The notes under the pieces: generated by a model
Database searches by the model: none
The model's input: only the letters and a program-made list of their open reading frames with translations
Told to the model about the DNA's origin: nothing
From: Sciurus carolinensis
Taxonomy: Eukaryota; Chordata; Mammalia; Rodentia; Sciuridae
Direction: 5' to 3'
Length of the DNA stretch: 64,000 nucleotides
Assembly (NCBI RefSeq): GCF_902686445.1
Contig: NC_062232.1
Span: forward strand, 19,016,897 to 19,080,896
In this document: positions 33,061 through 44,379 of the stretch, piece after piece
Position numbering within the stretch: position 1 is the first letter of the stretch
How the letters are laid out: each line of letters starts with the position of its first letter
Position numbers and translations under genes: made by a program

Positions 33061-33404
33061 CTGTATATTCATTCAGATCATCCTTGGTTCACTTATATTA
33101 GTGTCACTATACTCCTTATACAAGTGAGGCAAAATTCTGGGCCTCTGGTTCCATGTTTGACAACACCCAGTGACCAGTAATTCACTACCTACTGAGGAAA
33201 ATATTTCTTTCAACCAGTCTAAATAGCTGAAATATTATTTGTCTTCTAAAAGTTTCTCTCAAACCATTATTCTAATCGGCAGAGCCTACAATAAGTCTAA
33301 ATCTGTTTACATGAAATAGTTCTTCAGCTTTTTAATTTTGTATATTGACAGATAATTGTACATCTTTGTGGATTATAATCAAATTTTTAAATACATTTAT
33401 AACC

Positions 33405-33882
33405 ATTGTTACAGTTTAGATCTGGAATGTACCCCAAAGGTTCACATATGGAAGACTTGGTTCCCAAATACAGTAATGTTTGGAGGTGGGGCTTTGGGGA
33501 AGTGATTGGATCATGAGAACTCTAACCTCATCACCTGGTTAAACCCTTGATGGATTAGAGCTGAATAAACTATTGGGAGGTGGTAGTGGTAAAAACTGTA
33601 GGAGGTGGGTCCTAGTTGAAGGAAGTAGATCCTAAATGGCATGCCCTTTTGAACTATAATTTGTCACTGGCAACCTTTCTGTCTTTATTTCCCAGTCACC
33701 ATGAGATGAGCAGCTTTGCTCTGCCATGCCCTCTTTGCCATGATGTGCTGCCTCACTACAGGCCCAGAAACAATAGGACCAGATGATTATGGACTGAAAT
33801 GTCTGTGTCAAAAATAAATCCTCTTTTAAAATTTTTCTCAGGTATTTTGTCACAGCAACAGAAAGCTGACTAGCACAGGCCC
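33405..33882 (+). mobile_element. MaLR-type LTR, forward
   Basis: It starts 'gttacagtttagatctggaa' and ends 'agaaagctgactagcaca', with 'gagatgagcagctttgctct', 'gactgaaatgtctgtgtcaa', an AATAAA near 33813 and 'tttctcaggtattttgtcac'. This order fits a rodent MaLR LTR. A 106-codon reverse frame inside it is chance. Confidence 0.7.
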
Positions 33883-33944
33883 TTGAAATACTGTTAGAAC
33901 CCAGACCTTCAAACTTTAATGGAGTACAGAAAAAATAAGGTACA

Positions 33945-34340
33945 GCTAACACATATTCTGTTCAGCCATTATCAAAGAAATTTTGTCATTCTACACAATG
34001 GATATACCTGGAGATCATTATGTTAAGTGAAATAAGCCAGGCACAGAAAGACAACCACCACAAAATCTCATGTATCTTAAAAAACTGGACTCAGCAAAGT
34101 AGAATGATGATTACCAGGGATTGGGGGGTGGGGAAGGAGGTTGGGTAGATGTTGGTGAAAGGTTACAAAATTGCACTTAAATAAGAGGGATAAGTTCAAC
34201 AGATCTATTGTATAACATGGTGACTATAGTTAATAGTACATTGAAAATCTAAAATTATGCTATGTACAGACATGCCATAATGAATCCCGCTTATATATAA
34301 TCACTGACTACTATAAAAGTATAATATAGAATACATAATA
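33945..34340 (+). mobile_element. Old L1 3' end, forward
   Basis: 'aaataagccaggcacagaaa', 'gatgattaccagggattggg' and 'catggtgactatagttaata' are typical of the end of L1 ORF2 and the start of the 3' UTR in older mammalian L1 families. Confidence 0.75.
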
Positions 34341-34364
34341 AAATAGAAAAATGAAAATCCACAC

Positions 34365-34510
34365 ACAACTTGTGGAGATCAGGAGAGCAGGATCAGCAGG
34401 GAGGGAAAGGGAAGGCACTGGGGAATGAGATAGATAAAATCATATGTACATATGAATATGGCATAATGAATCCCAATATTATGTATAATTGCACCAATAA
34501 TGAAAACAAT
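34365..34510 (+). mobile_element. Rodent-type L1 3' UTR, forward
   Basis: A purine-rich tract ('ggagggaaagggaaggcact') is followed by 'catatgaatatggcataatg', 'aatcccaatattatgtataa' and 'gcaccaataatgaaaac'. This is the 3' terminus of the L1 type found reversed at 31226 and 41432. It lies just after an older L1 end and is probably a separate insertion. Confidence 0.6.
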
Positions 34511-34786
34511 GTTCTCAAAGTTCTCAAATTCTAAGTGTTCACCACAAAAATGACAACTACATGAAGTAATGTTAATGGCTTATTTAGTCACTCCACAAGG
34601 TGTATATATTTTAAAACATTGTATCCAATAAATATTTGTCTGCCACTTAATTTAAGAAGACTGAAGACAGAGCCCTGTGATATATCTCAGAAACCTTGTT
34701 GGTATTGATTCATTAATTAGTACCCTCTGAGTAGTCACTAACAAAGTTACTTTGTGATATATGTATGTTATTTATAATCTATGAAT

Positions 34787-34808
34787 TTGTGTGTGTGTAT
34801 ATACACAC
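34787..34808. repeat. GT/TATA/AC palindromic tract
   Basis: A short (GT)n run passes directly into TATA and (AC)n. The 16 bases at 34793-34808 are a perfect palindrome. Confidence 0.85.
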
Positions 34809-34884
34809 CTCTTGCTAATGGTTCACATATCTGCCTTGTTCATAGTTGCATATGAGACCCTGAAGAATGCCTTTGGTATTTAGA

Positions 34885-35040
34885 TCAGAGAAATTAAAAA
34901 TACATCCACACAAAACTTGCACATGAATGTTCATAGCAGCTTTTTTCATAATACCACCCCAAATGGAAAACAACCTCAAATGTCCAACAGATAATAAACA
35001 AAAAAATTATAGCCACATAATGGAATTTGACTCACAATAA
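34885..35040 (+). mobile_element. Old L1 ORF2 end, first half
   Basis: 'gcacatgaatgttcatagca', 'ccaaatggaaaacaacctca' and 'ccacataatggaatttgact' are the standard late-ORF2 blocks of L1. The element continues at 35240 after a SINE. Confidence 0.75.
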
Positions 35041-35239
35041 AAAAATACCAGGTGCAGTGGCCCATGCCTGTAATCCCAGAAGCTTGGGAGCCTGAGGCAG
35101 GAGGATCACAAGTTCAAAGCCAGTCTTGGCAACTTAGCAAGACCCTGTCTCAAAAGGAGTGGGGGTGGGGTCTGGGGATGTAACTCAGTGGTTAAGCACC
35201 CCTCAGTTCAATCCCCCAGCACCTCCTCCCAAAAAATAA
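35041..35239 (+). repeat. B1-ID composite SINE, forward, inside L1
   Basis: 'caggtgcagtggcccatgcc', 'cctgaggcaggaggatcaca', 'ggggatgtaactcagtggtt' and 'ctcagttcaatcccccagca' identify the SINE. The flanks 'caataaaaaaata' and 'ccaaaaaataaca' are a plausible diverged target-site duplication. Confidence 0.92.
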
Positions 35240-35580
35240 CATCCAAGAACATGGATAAATTTCAAAAACAACATGGTGGGTCATAGAAGCTGAACACAAA
35301 TGTACATACTTTCCAATTTACATAAAATAGTAGAAAATTGACACTAATGTTGTGACAGAATTGTATTAGTGCTTGCCTGGAGCCAGGAGTTGGGGGAAGC
35401 TGGACTGTAAAGGGTCACAAAATAAATCTTTGGGGTTGATGAAACTGTTCAGTATTCTCATCATGGTAATGGTTGCTTAGATATACATATTTTTCAAAAC
35501 TCACTGGACTGTACACTTCAAATGGGTGCAGTTTATTGTATATAAATTATACCTCAACAAGTTTATTCTTAAAAATAATA
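35240..35580 (+). mobile_element. Old L1 3' end, second half
   Basis: 'aagaacatggataaatttca', 'gtgcttgcctggagccagga', 'gataatggttgc'-like and 'ggactgtacacttcaaatgg' blocks, then 'tatataaattatacctcaac', complete the L1 interrupted at 35040. Confidence 0.75.
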
Positions 35581-37904
35581 ATTCTGTTGCATTCCCTGGT
35601 TTATCATAATAATCTAATAAACTGATTAAATAGTCTCACTTGACTTCCTCTTCATGAACCTCTGCTGGATCCTGGGGACTCTACAATGGTTTTCTAAGTA
35701 TGCATAAATTATCCTTTTAATGCATTCTAGAATGTTTCTGAAAATCAATATCAAGTTCATCCAGCCATACTATGTGAAAGCTATCTTCTTCCACATTTTG
35801 AAAATTGGAATTCTACTTTTGTTATCTCAATTTTCTGTGACATTTTATGTTGTCAGTTTGTCCCAAATAAATGAGCAATGATTGTCATTTGTGTGATCTC
35901 TTGGTTCTCTGGGATGTAATTCTTCCAAATTAGGATAGTTAAAACTTGTTTGGAGATATTTAGTGCTCATTTATTTTAAGCTTCCTTTGCAAGGGAGTTT
36001 CTGAATTGGGGATATTGTGGGAGAATTTAGGCTGCAATTTAAGGAGACATAATGCTTATGAGCCATTATGTTCGCCTCTGTCAGGATGTCTGGCTCCAAG
36101 TCTGATGTGGACAATGTCTGAGTAGCTTTTTGTGTGAGAGCACCACAATTTCCTGCCTGAGAGTTAGATATTGATCTGGCTCAGACCACTAAAGGATTTT
36201 TACTCCTTCACTACTTTGGTGGCAGGAGACAAGGTTACTCATGTTTTCTATATTGGGCTGATATCATATACTCTCATGTAATAAGTGCATGTATAATACA
36301 TGTCATACTTGGCATTCTATGTTAATGTTACCAAGAATATGTATCTTCTGTTTTAAAAATATTTTGAGTTTAGGATAAGGGAGAGTGAGGCAAAAGTCAG
36401 TTCTGAGTTGACATCCTCTAGTCTCTGCTTCATTCAGTCCTTCCTGCCCCATTGCAAGTCAAGTTATATATCAGAAGGGCATGCCATACATCTGTGGCAG
36501 GTAGATAGGGATTAAGGGGTAAGACCTGGGGGCCTTGATGAGCTACCATTGCCCTTCTTATTCAGAGCACAGGGTATCAAACAGAAAAGTGGGCATAGAA
36601 AAGGGCACAAGAGATAAAAGAGAATCCTTTGTTTTATGGTAAGTATGCCTGCCTTTGGAACTATGACTTTGACATTCATGGATCTCATGATAAAGAGGAG
36701 CACTTACCAAAATCTCATCAAAATACAAAGGCCCTTCTGAAAGGGTTCCATGTACTTCTGTTAGAGAACTTATTTATACTACTAGATACACAAGTCCCTG
36801 ACAATAATCCTATAACATCCTCAAAACCTGAAGTGTACTAAAGACAAAGGAAGATTTTTGTGCCTTCTCAGGTTTCCAGATGTGTTCTTAATTTGAAAAG
36901 TCAGAATCCCCTAAGCACTATGAGTGTTAGTCAACTCAGGGTTCAAAGAAAAGTTTACAGAAATCTCTCTCCTCCACCTAATGCAATATTCCTGATGACT
37001 GTTCACCACACTTCTGTATGGATATTTAATGCCCAGGAAACTAACACTCGTGAGGCTGCTCATTTCCTTGTTGGAACTGTTCTTTCTTACCCTGAACTGA
37101 ATACCTTCCTTGGATAACTCGTATTCATCAGCCTTACTTCTGACTTTGAAGACAATACAGAATAAAAGCTTATCCTTTGGAGTCTGATAGCCCTTTAAAA
37201 TTTGAAGAAAGTAATGCTATTTCCCATCAGTTTCTGCTTCCCTAGGTTAAATACCCCTAATTTCTTCATTGTTCCCTGATTCCATTTTCAGATCTTTCCC
37301 TCGATGCAGTGAAAGTGATCAATAAAACTCTTGAATTTTGATCCAGTCTTTGGTGTTACTTTTATTGGTGAGGCTGATGCACAGAACACCCATTATCTGA
37401 CACTTCCATTAGAGCAACATCAGTGTTTAGCTTATCACTTACCACAAAGAACTGCTCTGGAGTGATTGTTCATTTCTGTGTAAAGATTATGAAGTCCACA
37501 CCCACAGACACAACTCTTTAGCCATGGGAAAATTTGTCAAGACTAACACAATTATAAATCTATTTTAATCATTTTACCAAAAACACCATCAAAAATGTTC
37601 CTTAATGTAGAGGGAACTCATCTCCTAAACTGTGATGTAGAACATACTTTAGTAGAAATATAAAAATATATGGAAATGAAATGGTGAAATTGTATCCAAG
37701 TGGTCTAAGGTCTTATGTGTATTGGAGCACAGAACATATTACAATCAAAAGGCATTGAGGGTATTTCAAGAGCTCATGTCATACTTTTTTGTTTCCCTGG
37801 CAAGTGTTTCTCAGCTCATTCAAGGTCATTCTCAAAAATTGCATGGAAGCTAATGAATGTTTGTTTCATTAAGCCAGGCACTAGATTATCTCATAAGATT
37901 TGTT
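35581..37904. other. No gene recognised; possible old LTR
   Basis: Frames of 63-85 codons occur at 36512-37117 and 37715-37906 without recognisable similarity. The section around 37290-37390 ('gatcaataaaactcttgaat', 'cttttattggtgaggctgat') looks like the 3' end of an unassigned LTR. Confidence 0.3.
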
Positions 37905-37921
37905 AGAAACAGTTTTGTTAA
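37905..37921 (+). repeat. Target-site duplication, left (17 bp)
   Basis: AGAAACAGTTTTGTTAA is repeated exactly at 38928-38944 and flanks the ZMAT5 retrocopy. The left edge (TTTCT/AA on the reverse strand) is close to the L1 endonuclease target. Confidence 0.95.
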
Positions 37922-38927
37922 GAGGGTGGGCTAAAGCCCAAGAAAGGACTATGAATACCAGCAAGCAGTGCACGAGGCGAGAGCATTGGAGGAGGAGCCC
38001 GTAGCCGTCCAGCCCGCGGAGCCAGGAACCGCTTCCCTTCAGGAGGGAAGTGAGCAAGAACTGGCACCCAAACGTGGGGCCCCAATCTCGAGGAATTCAG
38101 AAGAAAAGTCACAGGCAACCTCAGTACCTGGTGTAGGCAGCCATGGGGAAGCGATACTTCTGCGACTACTGTGACCGCTCCTTCCAGGACAATCTCCACA
38201 ATCGAAAGAAGCACCTGAATGGGCTGCAGCGCCTCAAGGCCAAGACGGTGTGGTACGACATGTTCCGAGATGCAGCCGCCATCTTGCTAGATGAGCAGAA
38301 CAAGCGACCCTGCAGGAAGTTCCTGCTGACAGGCCAGTGTGACTTTGGCTCCAACTGCAGATTTTCCCACAAGTCAGAGCGAGACCTGCAGGAGCTGAGC
38401 ATCCAGGTGGAGGAGGAGAGGCAGGCCACGGAGTGGCCTATGGACACTACCGAGCTTCCTGAGGGCCACCTGGAGGACTGACTGGAGAAGAGAGCCAAGC
38501 GACTGAGCTCAACCCCCAGCAGCAGGATTGAACCCATCAGAGCCACTGTCTTCCAGTACCCCATAGGCTGGCCGCCAGTCCAGGAGCTGCCTCCATCCCT
38601 GAGGGCACCCCCACCTGGGGGGTGGCCCCTGCAGCCCAGAGTCCAGTGGGGTTGAACCCCTTGCCCCTGCTTAACTCCTACCTGGTCAGCAACTCATCTG
38701 TCACAATAAAGACAACTGCTCCTACAGGGGAGACTGAGCCTTCTGCCCGTTATGCCCACAGGGCCTCTGAGACTGTGGGTCTGGTCCCAGTCTGTGCTGG
38801 GCAGCTTCACCCTCTACTTTACCCACCCTCCATCCTGGGATGTCTTGAGAAGATGGACGAGAGAACTTGCAGATGTCTATAAAGAAAGCCTCCCGTGGTG
38901 GTTTGACTGTGAAAAAAAAAAAAAAAA
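37922..38927 (+). pseudogene. ZMAT5: ZMAT5 processed retrocopy (U11/U12 snRNP 20K protein), disabled
   Basis: The 170-codon parental reading frame (ATG at 38143, original stop TGA at 38653-38655) is kept without a frameshift or intron. It is broken by TGA in place of the Trp codon at position 113 (38479-38481). ZMAT5 is a component of the U11/U12 di-snRNP of the minor spliceosome in the nucleus. The U1-type zinc finger region (C7, C10, H24) has Arg at position 30, where I recall His as the fourth ligand. The CCCH finger is intact (C57, C66, C72, H76). A 5' leader of about 220 bases, the 3' UTR, a variant TATAAA signal (38878) and a run of 17 A (38912-38928) complete the mRNA copy, flanked by a perfect 17-bp target-site duplication. 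Any product would lack the last 58 residues. Confidence 0.95.
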
Positions 38928-38944
38928 AGAAACAGTTTTGTTAA
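38928..38944 (+). repeat. Target-site duplication, right (17 bp)
   Basis: This is the exact second copy of AGAAACAGTTTTGTTAA, starting in the last A of the retrocopy's poly(A) tail. Confidence 0.95.
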
Positions 38945-39294
38945 AATTCACTGGAGAGTTCTGGACTTCAGAGTATCTAAGCACAGTTGGGAGTCAGCAG
39001 CCCATTTATCATGTTCAGCTAAACATTTCTTCATGGCATTAAAACACAGAAACCAGACCTTGCAGGATAGATGCTGTTGTTATTTCATAAGGTCTCATTA
39101 CTAAACTGACTTCATCCTACATGAAAACGTAAGGGGTGAGTTCCTTTATCTAATTCTTCCCTTGTTTATGGGCTGATTTTTTAATAGTTTTGTTCTCCTC
39201 TTTGAAATCATGAGAGTGAGCCTGCTGTGGTCTCTGTGCTAGAATCTGCAATGTAGGAGAATGGAGGGAAGGACAATATAGAATTGTGATTTCA
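38945..39294. other. No gene or repeat recognised
   Basis: Host flank of the retrocopy. No frames or repeats of note. Confidence 0.4.
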
Positions 39295-39432
39295 TTTCAC
39301 CTTAAGTAGCCTTTTAATATAGATATGAGAAATGTGAGAAAACAAAGTGATCTATTCAAGGTCATCATTCATAGTAAGTAAGATTCAAATATACATGTTC
39401 TGGAGCCTAAAGCCTTGGTTCTAACAGTATGC
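39295..39432 (-). repeat. MIR-like fragment, reverse
   Basis: 'gagaaatgtgagaaaacaaa', 'gatctattcaaggtcatcat' and 'atgttctggagcctaaagcc' follow reverse MIR order in decayed form. Confidence 0.55.
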
Positions 39433-39633
39433 CTTATATCACTCTGTATGTATTCACAAAGTCATAAAATATGAGTCCAAGGTCTCTTTTGATCCTACAA
39501 TTTTGTGGTTATGAGGACATATATTTCTTATTTACCTTATACTGGTGGTTGTCTATCCATTCTCCCTGCTTTTCTAGTGACAGCAGCCTCTCATTGTTCA
39601 GGGCTACAGTGCATCCCATTAAAAATATTTCCC

Positions 39634-40260
39634 CAAAGTTCTTCAAATATATAAACTAGAACTCCCATATGATCCAGCAATCCCACTTCTGGATGTATAC
39701 CTGAAGCAAATTAAATAAGTATGTTGAAGAGGATCATTGCAGCATTATACACAATAGCCATGATGTCGAATCTAAGTGTTCATTAATAGGTGGATGAATA
39801 AAGAAAATATAGTACATATAACACAGTGGAATACTACTCAACTTAAAAAGAAATCATGTTACTCTCAGCATGGATGAACCAGGAAGACATTGTTATGTAA
39901 AATAAGGCAGGCACAGAAATATAAATACTGTATGATCTCACTTATAAGGGTAATCAAAAAAGTTGTAGAAGCAGAGAATAGAATGGTAGTTACCAGGGAG
40001 CTGGGGTGGGTGTAAAAGGATATAAAATCTTAGGAGGAATAAATGAATCTATTGTACAACATGGTGACTATAGTTAATAACATTCTTGAAAAATGCTGAA
40101 AGTGGGCTTCAAATCATCTCATCAACAAAAATAATGGGAGATGCATTTTATCTTGACTTAACCATTCCATAATTTATACATATTTCAAAATGTTACACAT
40201 AATACAAAATTTCTAACATCTGTATTGTGTATTTTCTAAATTGATAAGTACAAAGTTTTA
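39634..40260 (+). mobile_element. Old L1 ORF2 end and 3' UTR, forward
   Basis: 'catatgatccagcaatccca', 'aatactactcaacttaaaaa', 'atggatgaaccaggaagaca', 'gtagttaccagggagctggg' and 'aacatggtgactatagttaa' are consecutive L1 blocks, ending with an AT-rich 3' UTR. All coding frames are broken. Confidence 0.85.
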
Positions 40261-41431
40261 GAGATACTCCCCAATATTCCCTTTTAGAGCTAGTGTCCAT
40301 GTGACCAGGTTGTCCCGTTATATGTAGATAGATGTCTTCTGTGCAGCATCTCATGAGCCAAATGCTCTCCTAATAGAAAGGGACATACTAGAAAAGAAAA
40401 AATCTACAATTCTGCCTTTTGCTTCTCTGAAAAATGTGGCCATTAATATCTGGAAATTAGAGCAACCATCTTGCTACCTTCAGGAAGATGACCACAGTCC
40501 AAAGATGCCAGAATGGAAAAGTGAAAGAAAGCTGTGTCCACCACCCCCATGGCACAGCAACCTCACATAAGAAGTTACTATGACATGCAGGCCAGTGTAA
40601 TCCCAAATGATGTTTTCCTCTTACTTCCCTTCAAATTGTCTATGATCTTCATAACATGGTTAGGAGGAGTGGACTCAAAGCCTGCCTTCGGAAATTCACA
40701 TCAGAGTTTTCCATAGGATACTATAAATTAAGATGCTTGTGCTGTGTCATGAGCTTCTCTATTCCTTTACCCTGACATCCAATGCCTCCCACACCCCAGT
40801 GTTATGTGTGCCTTAGTGGAGAGGACAAAATGGGATGAGGGGTAAAGAGAGGGATGTGGACTCTTCTTTTCATAACTCTCAAGAAGAGTGGTGTTTCCAG
40901 AGCTTGGGGTGGAATGCCCTGGATATCATCTAGGTTTCATCTGTATTAAAATTTGAAAAACAAAAACAGGCTTGTAGTATGATTTGCTTCAAAATCTTGT
41001 TCCTATAGGGCTATCTCTGGATATCATGGTACATTTCTTTTCAGGTAGAATTACTTAAGTCAAATTCGTGTACCTCAATTCTAGGAAGAATAAGCATATC
41101 CTATTTCAAACCACAAGGGAATTGTCCCATTAAAATGAATGCAGAAAATATAAAAGAAATCCACAAAAAATAGAATAAAGCTTCCTGAGTGACTCTCCAG
41201 TGTGACCCTCCTGGGAGAGGGAACACTTATATACCCAGAGGGTATATTTACATGTCTTATAAACAAAAAATTCTATAAAAGATGAGTAATCCTTAAAGTA
41301 GCATCTGAAAGTAAAAATTGAGTCATTATGCTCTTTTGCAATGTTTTCTTACTTAGGAATAAAGATGAACAAATGAAACACGCAGGCGTGTCTCACCTGA
41401 AAATTGGTATATTATCCCTATTCTTTTTTAT
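40261..41431. other. No gene recognised
   Basis: The stretch 40310-40530 has blocks resembling an old MaLR LTR ('gtgaccaggttgtcccgtta', 'gcaaccatcttgctaccttc'), but I cannot assign it. Frames of 60-61 codons are chance. Confidence 0.3.
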
Positions 41432-41640
41432 TCTTTTTAGTTTACATAACATTAGGATTTATTTTGACATAATTATAAAAGCATGGAGTACAATTTGTTC
41501 TAATTCAGTCCCCAGTGGTTCCCTTTCTCCCCTCCCCTGTTCCCTTTCCTGATTTTCTGCTATTTACATTTTTTAACTAGTGTCTTGTGGATATACATGA
41601 TGATGAGATTCATTGTGGTATATTCGTATATGTACATAGG
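41432..41640 (-). mobile_element. Rodent-type L1 3' UTR, reverse
   Basis: In reverse this runs 'ccacaatgaatctcatcatc', 'ccacaagacactagttaaaa', a purine-rich tract, 'ccactggggactgaattaga' and a terminal AT-rich part. It points away from the L1 that starts about 10 bases downstream. Confidence 0.65.
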
Positions 41641-41649
41641 AAATTTAAG

Positions 41650-42000
41650 TCAGATTCAATCCAGACCTTCAACATATGATGGATAAAGAAAATGTGGCAT
41701 ATATACACAGTGGAGTATTACTTGGTCATAAAGAAGAATGAAATTATGGCATTTGCCAGTAAATGAATGGAACTGGAGAATATCATGCCAAGGGAAATAA
41801 GCTAGTCTCAAAGTCAAACGTCAAATGTTTTCTCTATGTGGAAACTAATCCAAAATAAGAGGGGATTAAAAAAATAGATGAGTAGATAAAGATCAAAAGG
41901 GGAGGGAGGAGGGATGGGATAGGAGAACAGTGGAATGAATATGACCTAATTTTCCTTGTTCTTATATCACAATAAGAAGTTAATGAAATATTTTTGTAAA
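41650..42000 (+). mobile_element. L1 ORF2 end and 3' UTR, forward
   Basis: 'gatggataaagaaaatgtgg', 'acagtggagtattacttggt', 'tggcatttgccagtaaatga', 'ctggagaatatcatgccaag' and a purine-rich start of the 3' UTR follow L1 order. It is less decayed than the L1 at 39634. Confidence 0.85.
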
Positions 42001-44084
42001 GATAGAGAAAAGGAAACTTCAGAAAATGGGCCCATAGTTTTTTCTTTTAGAAATTTAAAAGACAACTAAAGATAGTGAATAACTCAATGGTATAAAGTTG
42101 GTCTGCCATGATATGGTTATATGGTTAAATGATCTCATCCATGAGCTGAAATGTCAAGGGAGAATAGAAAAGAGTGATATTGAAGTTAGCTCACTAGAAT
42201 ATGTACGATTCCACTGCCCCTGACATAGATTAACTATATTAAATAATAACTTAGAGATTTTAATACTTCTATGAACAGTTTCCTTGCATGTGAGGAAATG
42301 AGTTGATGAATGGAGACAAAGTCAAATAGGATTTATAAAAGATTGGGGAAAGGGGAAGGAGAAACCTGAGACAGTCTGAGAACAGGGAGTCTAGTTTTGT
42401 TTATAGGGTAGACTGATTGGCTGGCAGCCACATTCTGAGTATCTGGCCTTGATAAAAGTTTCAAAGAAAATAATCTTGTTTACAGATTCTTTGTGACATT
42501 TGTGGTAGAGTGGGGGAAATTAACTGAGGATCATTCAGGCCAGGCTCTCTAGCTCATTCCATCAGTACCTGCACCCAAGTTAGGCCTATCCTACACTGTT
42601 GTCCTCAACAGAATCTCTCACTTAGCATGGAAGAGATAGAAAAGCAGATTATGCACTTGCTTTGGAATCAGGTATAAGACTTGGATGGCAGCTTCTATCA
42701 TCCATGCATGAAGAGACTTGACCAAATCCCACCTTGCCAAGGTTCTGTTTCCCCACCTCTAAAAGAAGCAAGCACAGTGTTAGAATCAAAGGACAACACA
42801 ATAAAGAGTACACGACAGGTACTTTTTGCTGCTGCTTCTTCAGTTTGTGCATTCAGTTTGAGCGACATAAAAATACAGTGAATCTCACGAGGAACTTCCC
42901 ACAAGGAACTTGTAAAGTTAACATAGCCCTACCTCTTTAATGCAGGGCCCATGATGAGATCTATATTATTGATTACAAAGAGCTTTCAGTGGCTATTTTA
43001 AACTCCAGCTGAAGAGGATATTACCTTTTGCTTTTTTTTTTTTTTTTTTTGGCTGAAACACCATGCTTCATTTTTTTTGTTTTAAAGGAAGCAAAAATCC
43101 CTGCTTCTCCACTGACTCAAGACCTTTGACTGCTGCAAGAGCTAGCATCAGAGGCACCAGCTGGGTCTCCAGGTTCTACTGGAAGAGCTCACAAAATGTC
43201 AGTGCCCATCATTTCTTTTGGGAGCTCTTGAGAACTGACTGAGCAGATAGCTCAGTCTTTTCCAGAATTGACTCTCCCCTACTGCTTTATTGATCCCTGC
43301 CAGGTGCCTCATTTTTGATCCTTTAGCTTGATGTGGCCAATTCTCTGTTGAGTCACAGTAGAGATCTGTTATGCCGAATTGTTCAACTGGAAACCTTCCA
43401 GGTTCCCATTCCCATCCCATCCCCCATTTTGAGCTGGCTCGAAAACAGATCTCAAAAAGAAAGACTGGTGTTTGTTGAATAGATAACACTTCTTTAATTC
43501 CTGGTGTCTTGAGATTAAATTAGCTATTTTGATGGCCTTGTGTTCTAAGAACACTGTTTTTTGAAAACCAGCTTTTCATCATGCTGGGAACCATTTGAAA
43601 GTGTTGAGTGAATTTCTGCCACGTGTAAGTATTGATCTTTGTGGCAAGAGAAGGAGTTGGAGAGAGATATAGCAAGCAAGGCAAACAAGTGGGAATCAAG
43701 AAATTAAAGAACAACCCTTCATCTCTCCAGGTGAGAAGAATGTGGTTGTGGGGTTTAAAATGGGCCAAAGTAGGGATATAGGAACATCCTGAGTCACATG
43801 GTTGCACATTTCCAAATAATTGGGAAAATTATTTGTTACATGTGAAAATTATATGAAATTCAAATTCAGCATCCAATAAGTTTTGGGCACAGTCATACTT
43901 GCCCATTTACATGTTGTCTACACCTACCTTCACACTACAGCTGGAGAGTTGAGTGGTTGCAAAAGATCATATGGCCAATGAAGTCTAAAATATTTATTAT
44001 CTGGTCCTTTACAAAAAAAATTTCCTACACTTCCTCCACATCAGTGTCCAAAACAACTTTTTGCAATGATGGAAGTATTCCATA
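42001..44084. other. No gene recognised
   Basis: Contains a 19-base T run (43032-43050). Overlapping frames on both strands at 42649-42940 and 43199-43807 (61-96 codons) show no known motif. No confident repeat. Confidence 0.35.
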
Positions 44085-44241
44085 ATCTGTGCTGTCTCAT
44101 CCAGTAGCTACTAGTCACATGTGGCTATTTAAATTAATTGAAGGTAAATGTTACTTCCTCAGTTGTTCTAGTCACATTTTTCGATTGCTTCATGGCCACA
44201 AGTGGCTAGTGGCTACTGGATTGGCCAGCAAAAGTATAGGA
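44085..44241. mobile_element. Short DNA transposon with terminal inverted repeats
   Basis: The left arm at 44101-44124 (CCAGTAGCTACTAGTCACAT followed by GTGG) matches the reverse complement of the right arm at 44195-44219 with three mismatches. The interior is AT-rich and non-coding. It resembles a common old mammalian DNA element with the TAGCCACATGTGGCTA core. The family is not named here. Confidence 0.65.
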
Positions 44242-44379
44242 TAATCTCTATCAAGGGGCTCCTTTGTTCTGTGAAATAGACCTCTCATTGCTTGCTCCTA
44301 CTGTTGCTAGCTATTTAGGAGTCATTTGTTCCATTTTGCAATCAGAGGAGAATAGCTTTCTTAACTTGAGTACTTTTGT

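Noticed and set aside
33632..33952. 106-codon reverse frame
   Set aside because: It lies inside and just past a non-coding MaLR-type LTR.
38166..38564. 132-codon reverse frame
   Set aside because: It is antisense to the ZMAT5 retrocopy and arises from the codon bias of the real frame.
41432..42000. Single L1 with twin-priming inversion
   Set aside because: The inverted part is a 3' UTR, which twin priming would not place at the 5' side of an L1 that also has its own 3' end.
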